Positions 13,842 to 18,203 of a DNA stretch of 18,203 bases are shown here, one piece after another. The position numbers and the translations under genes are program-made. Within the stretch, counting starts at the first letter, position 1. Each line of letters begins with the position of its first letter. Location: NCBI GenBank assembly GCA_038251625.1, contig JBBSBE010000078.1, positions 1 to 18,203 on the forward strand, in the 5' to 3' direction. The notes under the pieces were generated by a model that was not told the origin of the DNA, did no database searches, and saw only the letters and a list, made by a program, of their open reading frames with translations. The DNA is from JBBQXK01 sp038251625 (GTDB lineage: Bacteria; Pseudomonadota; Alphaproteobacteria; Rhodobacterales; Rhodobacteraceae).

Positions 13842-14453
13842 CAGGGCGCTGACCTCTGACAGCACGACCTCGGTGATGAACGGCAGGTCGAGCTTGCGTG
13901 CGTCAGCCAGCGAGACCCAGTGCAGATGGGCGAGTTCGTCCGACGCGGCGGAAAAATCTGTGTCATCGCCTGCCACGGCGCTGGCCGGCACCAGAAAGAA
14001 GCGCGCGTCAAAGCGACGGCTGCGCCCCGGCGGTGTGATCGCGCGAAAGACAAAGCGCAGCGCATCGGCGGCGGGGCGCAAGCCACGGGCGGCAAAGGCG
14101 GCCCAATCCTGCCCCTCGTCCGGGGGCGGGGCGGGCCAGGGGCCGGGATGTGCGATGGCAAGCCCCGCCTCTTCCCACAACTCGCGGATCGCGGCGGCGG
14201 CAAGGGCATCGGGCGGCGGGCCGTCCGGCGCATCGTGCATCAGCCGTGTGGCGCAAGGGGCTGGCAACGGCGCGGCCAGAACCACCGCATGATCGGCAGG
14301 ATCGACGGCGCCGCCGGGAAAGACGAACTTTGACGGCATGAAGGCCGCGCGTTCCCCGCGCTGGCCCATCAGCACCTCTGCGCCCGCAGCCCCCGTGCGC
14401 CACAGGATCACCGTGGCCGCCGCGCGGATCGGTTGAGGCGTGTCAGCGGTCAC
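13755..14453 (-). CDS. NUDIX hydrolase
   Basis: The 232-residue protein should cleave nucleoside-diphosphate-linked compounds or CoA derivatives with Mg2+. The core of the Nudix box is AAIRELWEEAGL (residues 88-98, R90, E91, E94, E95, G97). The normal G-x5-E part is displaced: FPGGAVDPAD (45-54) is separated from the REUXEE core by about 35 residues. That long insertion is known in NUDT19/RP2-type members. The start is a GTG at 14453, which overlaps the end of the DUF983 gene by 11 bases, so the pair is coupled. The 3' end overlaps the desaturase gene by 87 bp on the other strand. Confidence 0.87.
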   Translation of the reverse strand: MTADTPQPIRAAATVILWRTGAAGAEVLMGQRGERAAFMPSKFVFPGGAVDPADHAVVLAAPLPAPCATRLMHDAPDGPPPDALAAAAIRELWEEAGLAIAHPGPWPAPPPDEGQDWAAFAARGLRPAADALRFVFRAITPPGRSRRFDARFFLVPASAVAGDDTDFSAASDELAHLHWVSLADARKLDLPFITEVVLSEVSALLLRDDGPEAAGVPFFDNSGQSPVFRRLV

Positions 14454-14874
14454 CGGTCCCGAACCCGTGCATCCGCTTGGCCCATTGCAGCGCGACGAAC
14501 GCGCCCTTCAGCCGTGGCAACAAAAACAGCGACAGCCCCACCGTGCCCACCGAAAAGACCGCCGTCAGCACCAGCGGATCGGGCCGGTAATGCACGAAGG
14601 CCCACAGCAGCAACGGCGCCATCAGATGGCCCACGATCAGGATCGTAAGGTACGCAGGCCCGTCATCCGCCCGGTGATGGTGCAGCGCCTCGCCGCAGAC
14701 CGGGCAGCTTTCGCGCACCGTCAGATAGCCCTTCAGCATCGGCCCCGCCCCGCAGGCCGGGCAGCGCCCGCGCCACCCGCGCAACAGCGACTGGCCCACC
14801 GGGCGATCGCCGGTACGGTCATCGGTGTGGTGGCCGGGCAGGGGGGCGGGCAAGGGGACGGTCTGATGTGTCAT
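14443..14874 (-). CDS. DUF983 family membrane protein
   Basis: The 143-residue protein has two CxxC pairs, CPACG and CPVCG (about residues 37-41 and 57-61), that look like a small zinc ribbon. Two transmembrane helices follow (LTILIVGHLMAPLLLWAF and VLTAVFSVGTVGLSLFLL). The RCPACG...L.GYL....CP.CG..L.....DDGP.Y pattern is the DUF983 signature. Function is unknown. The ATG at 14874 is used; one at 14886 would add MAAG. In alphaproteobacteria I recall this gene next to a NUDIX gene and often RNase R, and the NUDIX gene follows here with an 11-bp overlap; no RNase R gene is in the window. Confidence 0.85.
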   Translation of the reverse strand: MTHQTVPLPAPLPGHHTDDRTGDRPVGQSLLRGWRGRCPACGAGPMLKGYLTVRESCPVCGEALHHHRADDGPAYLTILIVGHLMAPLLLWAFVHYRPDPLVLTAVFSVGTVGLSLFLLPRLKGAFVALQWAKRMHGFGTGDR

Positions 14875-15034
14875 GCCCGCAGCCATACGCCCTTGCCGCA
14901 CGGAAGGGGAGGCTTTGCAGCCCGTTGCGGCGCGATGTCGCAAAAAATCGCGAGTCCGGCGACGGAATGCGCGGCAGGCAGCGTGGAATGGATATCGGAA
15001 GGCGGCGCAGATGTGCCCCCGCCAGAACGCACCA

Positions 15035-15039
15035 TGGAG
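15035..15039 (+). promoter_or_regulatory. Ribosome binding site deciding the start of the EF-hand gene
   Basis: TGGAG lies six bases before the ATG at 15046. It overlaps an earlier in-frame ATG at 15034 and favours the later start, which places the signal peptide at the N-terminus. Confidence 0.5.
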
Positions 15040-15045
15040 ACCAAG

Positions 15046-15600
15046 ATGCAAAAGAAGATCTGGATCAGCACCCTTGCCGCGACCGGCCTTGTGGCCGCCG
15101 TCCTGTCCACCGCCGCCTTCGCCGAGCGTGGCGGGCCGGGGAACGGAGCCGCCGGGTTCGGCATGATGATGGGCGAGGGCATGCCTGCCTTTGCCGAGAT
15201 CGACGCCGATGGCGACGGCAAGGTCACGCCGGCAGAGATTGACACCTGGCGCAGCGCGCGTATGGCGGGGCTGGATACCGACGGTGACGGCATGCTGAGC
15301 AAGGAGGAGGTGAAAGCCTCGATCCAGGCGCGGATGGAGGCGCGGGCCGACCGGATGGTCGAGGGGATGTTCGCCGCGCGCGACAGCGATGGCGACGGCA
15401 AGCTGAGCGCGCCGGAAATGGCGCTGCCCGCCGCGCCGCAGCGCCTGTTCGACCGGATCGACGCCGACAAGGACGGCGCGATCACGGAGGCCGAGGTTGA
15501 GGCCGCGCAGACGCGGATGGCCGAACGCATGGGCGAGGGCCGCCGTGGCGGGCATCGCGGCAAGCCGCCGATGCACGGCTTCTTCGGCCAGGACAACTGA
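15046..15600 (+). CDS. Secreted four-EF-hand calcium-binding protein
   Basis: The 184-residue protein has a signal peptide (MQKKIWISTLAATG to AFA, cleavage near 26/27), so it acts in the periplasm or outside. Four EF-hand loops have all acidic ligands: Asp53-Glu64, Asp77-Glu88, Asp113-Glu124 and Asp139-Glu150 (DxDxDGxhxxxE pattern; the fourth is DADKDG). They are spaced as two pairs, so it should bind up to four Ca2+. The N-terminal linker is Gly/Met-rich, and the tail is basic with Gly, His and Met. It lies 84 bp before the ECF sigma gene on the same strand, with a hairpin in between, which suggests it belongs to that regulon. Calcium buffering, sensing or metal binding are all possible. Confidence 0.87.
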   Translation: MQKKIWISTLAATGLVAAVLSTAAFAERGGPGNGAAGFGMMMGEGMPAFAEIDADGDGKVTPAEIDTWRSARMAGLDTDGDGMLSKEEVKASIQARMEARADRMVEGMFAARDSDGDGKLSAPEMALPAAPQRLFDRIDADKDGAITEAEVEAAQTRMAERMGEGRRGGHRGKPPMHGFFGQDN

Positions 15601-15609
15601 TCTGACATG

Positions 15610-15636
15610 GCACGCGCCGGATCGCCCGGCGCGTGC
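15610..15636 (+). terminator. Hairpin between the EF-hand and sigma factor genes
   Basis: GCACGCGCCGG (15610-15620) pairs perfectly with CCGGCGCGTGC (15626-15636) around a five-base ATCGC loop, ten bases after the EF-hand stop. There is no T-tract, so it may be a partial terminator that lowers expression of the sigma factor operon. Confidence 0.55.
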
Positions 15637-15684
15637 TGCTCTGCCCGATGGCGCTGACGATGGAATGCGGTAAGTTTGCACCTG

Positions 15685-16302
15685 ATGACCCTTGCCCCCC
15701 CTTTCACGCCTGCCGGGCCGGTGCCGGACGACGCATTGCTTGTGCTTTATGCCAACGGCGACCCAGGGGCGGCACGCGAACTGGCGGGGCGGCTGGTGCC
15801 CCGGATCACCGGCTATGCCGCGCGGCTGCTGGGGGGCGACCGGGCCGAGGCCGAAGACGTGGCGCAAGAGGCGATGCTGCGGCTGTGGCGCATGGCGCCC
15901 GACTGGCGGCAGGGCGAGGCGCAGGTCGCGACATGGCTTTACCGGGTGGTGGCAAACCTGTGCACCGACCGGTTGCGGCGCAGGGCGCGGCGACCCGCGG
16001 TCACGCTGGACGAGGCGCCCGAAGTGGCCGACCCGGGCCCGGCGGTGCTGGCCGGCATGATCGCGGCCGAACGTGCGGCGGCGCTGGAGGTCGCGCTTCT
16101 GGCCCTGCCGGAACGCCAGCGGCAGGCGGTGGTGCTGCGCCATATCGAGGGGTTGACCAACCCCGAGATCGCCGCCGTGATGGCGGTGGGGATCGAGGCG
16201 GTCGAAAGCCTGACGGCGCGCGGAAAACGCGCGTTGGCGGCGGCGCTGGCGGGGCAACGGGCGACGCTTGGCTATGATGGGGATGACGGCGATGACGGAT
16301 GA
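15685..16302 (+). CDS. ECF-type RNA polymerase sigma factor (sigma-70 family)
   Basis: The 205-residue protein has region 2 (about residues 14-95, with EAEDVAQEAMLRLWR and ATWLYRVVANLCTDRLRRR) and region 4 (about 130-190, with LPERQRQAVVLRHIEGLTNPEIA and ESLTARGKRAL). Regions 1 and 3 are missing, as in extracytoplasmic-function sigma factors. The ATG at 15685 is preferred over a TTG at 15676. The end overlaps the next gene by 11 bases. The two downstream membrane-linked genes are the likely anti-sigma and sensor. GGAATGCG occurs at 15662 and also at 14964 upstream of the EF-hand gene, a possible shared -35-like element. Confidence 0.88.
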   Translation: MTLAPPFTPAGPVPDDALLVLYANGDPGAARELAGRLVPRITGYAARLLGGDRAEAEDVAQEAMLRLWRMAPDWRQGEAQVATWLYRVVANLCTDRLRRRARRPAVTLDEAPEVADPGPAVLAGMIAAERAAALEVALLALPERQRQAVVLRHIEGLTNPEIAAVMAVGIEAVESLTARGKRALAAALAGQRATLGYDGDDGDDG

Positions 16303-16633
16303 CAACGACCTGGACCTTTTCTTTGCCGCCGCGCGCGCCACGCGGCCCGCCCCGACCGATGCGCTGATGGCGCGGGTGGTCGCGGATGCAGAGGCGGCAC
16401 GGGCGCCGCGCGGCCGCGTTCCATCCGCACCGGCCGCACCGCGCTGGCGTGCCCGGCTGGCCACGTTCTTCGGGACGGGCGGTGCCTTTGCGGGGCTTGC
16501 CGCAGCGTCGGTTGCGGGTTTCTGGATCGGCGCGGTGCAGCCCGACCTGCTGGGATCGGTGTGGCAGTCAGAGGCGGCTTCGGTTGATCTTTTCCCCAGC
16601 CTTGATGGCCTTCTGGCCGATGTTTCGGAGTGA
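16292..16633 (+). CDS. Single-pass membrane protein, candidate anti-sigma factor
   Basis: I do not recognise a named family. The 113-residue protein starts with an acidic motif (MTDDNDLDLFFAAARA), followed by a basic, Pro/Arg-rich cytoplasmic part to about residue 55. One transmembrane helix follows (about 62-82, AFAGLAAASVAGFWIG), then a short acidic periplasmic tail. Its place directly behind and overlapping the ECF sigma gene, and before a periplasmic sensor, suggests it holds the sigma factor at the membrane. That role is inferred from position and topology only. The ATG at 16292 is used; an in-frame ATG at 16283 and a TTG at 16268 are possible. Confidence 0.75.
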   Translation: MTDDNDLDLFFAAARATRPAPTDALMARVVADAEAARAPRGRVPSAPAAPRWRARLATFFGTGGAFAGLAAASVAGFWIGAVQPDLLGSVWQSEAASVDLFPSLDGLLADVSE

Positions 16634-16637
16634 TCGC

Positions 16638-17117
16638 ATGACGCCTGCCTCTTCCCGCTGGATGCGTATCGCGCTGTTTGCGTCGCTTGCGGTCAATCTT
16701 CTGATCGTGGGGCTGGTGGCGGGTGCGCTGTGGCATGGCGGCCGGATGATGCCCCCGCGGGAGGCGGGCTTCGGGCCTTTCGAGGCCGCGCTTGACAAGG
16801 ATGATCGCGCAGCGCTGCGCCGGGCCTTTGTGGCGCGCGCGGGTGAACTGGGGCGGCCCCGCCGCGAGATGCGGGCGCAGATGAACGCGATCCTGGCCGC
16901 GCTGCGGGCCACCCCCTTCGACGCGGCGGCCCTGTCGCAGGCGATGGAGGCGGCGGTCGCGCGCACCGAGGCACGCCTGCAGCTTGGCCAGTCGTTGATG
17001 GCCGATCACCTGACCGCGCTGACCGATGCCGAGCGCGCGGCCTTTGCCGACCGGTTGGAGGCTGCGCTGCGGCGCGGGTCGACACGGCGGAACGGGGACG
17101 GTGCCGAACGGCCCTGA
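16638..17117 (+). CDS. CpxP/CnrX-like periplasmic sensor (heavy-metal resistance family)
   Basis: The 159-residue protein has an N-terminal membrane anchor (about residues 11-31, ALFASLAVNLLIVGLVAGA) and a helical, charged periplasmic domain. LDKDDRAALRRAFVAR, REMRAQMNAIL and MADHLTALTDAERAAFADRL resemble the helical-hairpin Metal_resist/Spy-CpxP group. Only two histidines are present (His33 and His124), fewer than the ligand set of CnrX, so it may sense envelope stress rather than a metal. GGAG lies seven bases before the ATG, and the gap to the previous gene is 4 bp. It is the last gene of the operon. It likely transmits a periplasmic signal to the membrane protein and sigma factor. Confidence 0.78.
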   Translation: MTPASSRWMRIALFASLAVNLLIVGLVAGALWHGGRMMPPREAGFGPFEAALDKDDRAALRRAFVARAGELGRPRREMRAQMNAILAALRATPFDAAALSQAMEAAVARTEARLQLGQSLMADHLTALTDAERAAFADRLEAALRRGSTRRNGDGAERP

Positions 17118-17121
17118 TGGC

Positions 17122-17147
17122 GCGGCTGAGGGGGGGGCTCAGGCCGC
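17122..17147. terminator. Bidirectional hairpin between convergent genes
   Basis: GCGG (17122-17125) and CTGAG (17126-17130) pair with CTCAG (17138-17142) and CCGC (17144-17147), leaving a run of seven G as loop and one bulged G. It sits between the sensor gene and the GGDEF gene, overlapping the latter's stop codon. No T-tract follows on either strand. Confidence 0.45.
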
Positions 17148-18203
17148 CGTGCAATCGCGCATGACGTTGTTTCGCCCACCCGCCTTTGCGGCCATCAGCG
17201 CCCGGTCGGCGCGGTCGATATCGGCCTGAACGGTGGCCCCGACCGTCAGCGCTGACCCCTCGGCAAGTGCGAGGCCGATGGAGGCGGTGATCCGCAGGCT
17301 GGCCCCGCCGGGAACCGCAAAGGGCCGCTCCTGCACCGCGGCGCAAAGGCGATGCGCAAGCTGGTGCGCATCCTCGGCCCCCGTCGCGGGCAGGGCGACC
17401 AGAAACTCTTCTCCCCCGATCCGGGCCAGAAGATCGCCCATCCGCAGGTTGCACGACAGCCGTTGCGCCACATCGACCAGCACCGCGTCGCCCGCTGCAT
17501 GGCCATGCTGGTCGTTGACGGCCTTGAAGCGATCAAGGTCGATCACCATCACCGCGTAGGGCAGGCCGTCCATCCGCGACGCCTCGACAATCCCTGCCAA
17601 CTGGCTGACGGCATAACGGCGGTTGTGCAGGCCCGTCAGCGGGTCGATCACCGCAAGGCGCAGGCCATCGCGCACCGCCGTGCGCAGCCTGTCGGCCCGG
17701 CGCTTGCGGCGCAGCATCGCGGCAAGGCGCAACGCCAGTTCGCGCGGGTCGATGCTTGCGGGCACCAGATCGTTGGCGCCAAGGTCAAACGCCATCGCCT
17801 CACTGCCCTGGCCGTTCGGGGTGGACAGAAGACAGATCGCCGCGTGCCGGGTCGGCCCCTGGCTGCGCAGGTCGGACAAAAGGCGCAGACCGCCTTCGGG
17901 GCCGTCAAGATCGCAGTCGATCACAAAGACATCGGGCACTGGCGCATCGCCCCATTGCGCAGGCCCCGCCAGCGCGTCGCTGCGTCCAAGCGCCACCAGA
18001 CGGTCGGGCAGGTGGGGCGCCAGTTCCTTGCGCAGCCGCAGCGTCGCCTCGGGGCGCGTGGTCACAAGCGCAATCGTGCCGCGCCCTTCGAACACCGAGG
18101 CCGGTTCCGCAAGCCCCAGCGCCTGCACGTTGCGTTCGGCGGCGCCAAGCTCTGCCATCGCCTCGGACCGGCGTTGAAGCGCGCGCAGCCGCGCCAGAAG
18201 CGC
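17139..18203 (-). CDS. pleD: PleD-like diguanylate cyclase (5' end outside window)
   Basis: The enzyme makes cyclic di-GMP from two GTP and would set the motile/sessile switch. About 354 residues are visible, and the frame stays open to the right edge. The first visible residues, ALLARLRALQRRSEA, look like the tail of a first receiver domain. A second receiver-like domain follows, with a possible phospho-acceptor in FVIDCDLDG. The catalytic domain has IDPLTGLHNRR, VIDLDRFKAVND and the GGEEF signature at visible residues about 263-267, so it should be active. RMGD five residues before it fits the inhibitory I-site (RxxD). A start at 18158 (MAELG) would cut between the two receivers and is rejected. 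The order receiver, receiver, GGDEF is that of PleD. Confidence 0.82.
   Translation of the reverse strand, partial: ALLARLRALQRRSEAMAELGAAERNVQALGLAEPASVFEGRGTIALVTTRPEATLRLRKELAPHLPDRLVALGRSDALAGPAQWGDAPVPDVFVIDCDLDGPEGGLRLLSDLRSQGPTRHAAICLLSTPNGQGSEAMAFDLGANDLVPASIDPRELALRLAAMLRRKRRADRLRTAVRDGLRLAVIDPLTGLHNRRYAVSQLAGIVEASRMDGLPYAVMVIDLDRFKAVNDQHGHAAGDAVLVDVAQRLSCNLRMGDLLARIGGEEFLVALPATGAEDAHQLAHRLCAAVQERPFAVPGGASLRITASIGLALAEGSALTVGATVQADIDRADRALMAAKAGGRNNVMRDCTAA

Noticed and set aside
14875..16464. - strand open frame of over 500 codons opposite the EF-hand and sigma genes
   Set aside because: High GC leaves few stops on the opposite strand. The protein has no recognisable motif; the + strand genes have clear EF-hand and sigma factor motifs.
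18158..18158. Start of the GGDEF gene at an in-frame ATG
   Set aside because: Coding continues upstream to the window edge with receiver-domain-like sequence, so this Met is internal.

Overview
The window is a high-GC chromosomal segment, most likely from a marine or brackish member of the Rhodobacterales (Roseobacter/Paracoccaceae group). The main reasons are a dmdA-acuI pair for dimethylsulfoniopropionate (DMSP) use, a DUF983-NUDIX pair, a PleD-like diguanylate cyclase, and a GC-rich codon style that leaves long spurious open frames on the opposite strand. I see no rRNA, tRNA, CRISPR array, insertion sequence or phage gene.

Layout. (1) 1-1907, + strand: the 3' part of dmdA and complete acuI, joined by an 11-bp gap with a perfect Shine-Dalgarno; they demethylate DMSP and reduce acryloyl-CoA. 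(2) 1908-2692: a palindrome and hairpin-rich convergent gap, then a small AT-richer unrecognised membrane-anchored or secreted gene on the - strand. (3) 2693-3997, - strand: UDP-glucose 6-dehydrogenase. (4) 4163-7575, + strand: a tightly overlapped four-gene catabolic operon encoding a hydantoinase/dihydropyrimidinase, a VOC/glyoxalase-fold protein, a hydantoin/allantoin-type racemase and a DapA-superfamily lyase with an altered active-site motif. (5) 7667-8356: a secreted protein with a C-terminal PPC-like beta domain. (6) 8395-9582 (-) and 9765-10802 (+): a divergent MFS exporter and a Tas-like aldo-keto reductase. (7) 10868-11892: two overlapping lipoprotein genes, one Pro/Glu-rich with a cysteine-rich tail and one a lipocalin. 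(8) 11897-13841: an XRE-type regulator divergent from a three-His-box fatty acid desaturase, with a clear inverted repeat between them. (9) 13755-14874, - strand: DUF983 protein and NUDIX hydrolase, the latter overlapping the desaturase 3' end by 87 bp. (10) 15046-17117, + strand: a secreted four-EF-hand protein, then an overlapping trio of ECF sigma factor, single-pass membrane protein (candidate anti-sigma) and CpxP/CnrX-like periplasmic sensor. (11) 17139-18203, - strand: the C-terminal part of a PleD-like REC-GGDEF protein running off the right edge.

How the genes work together. The best candidates for under-described systems are the hydantoinase operon, which has a racemase and a DapA-like lyase but no recognisable carbamoylase or transporter, and the EF-hand / ECF sigma / membrane protein / periplasmic sensor cluster, which looks like a complete envelope-signal circuit. 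Several genes appear to use TTG or GTG starts, chosen here from Shine-Dalgarno position and family N-termini. No gap between genes exceeds 300 bases; the largest, 1908-2158, holds only palindromes and a hairpin.
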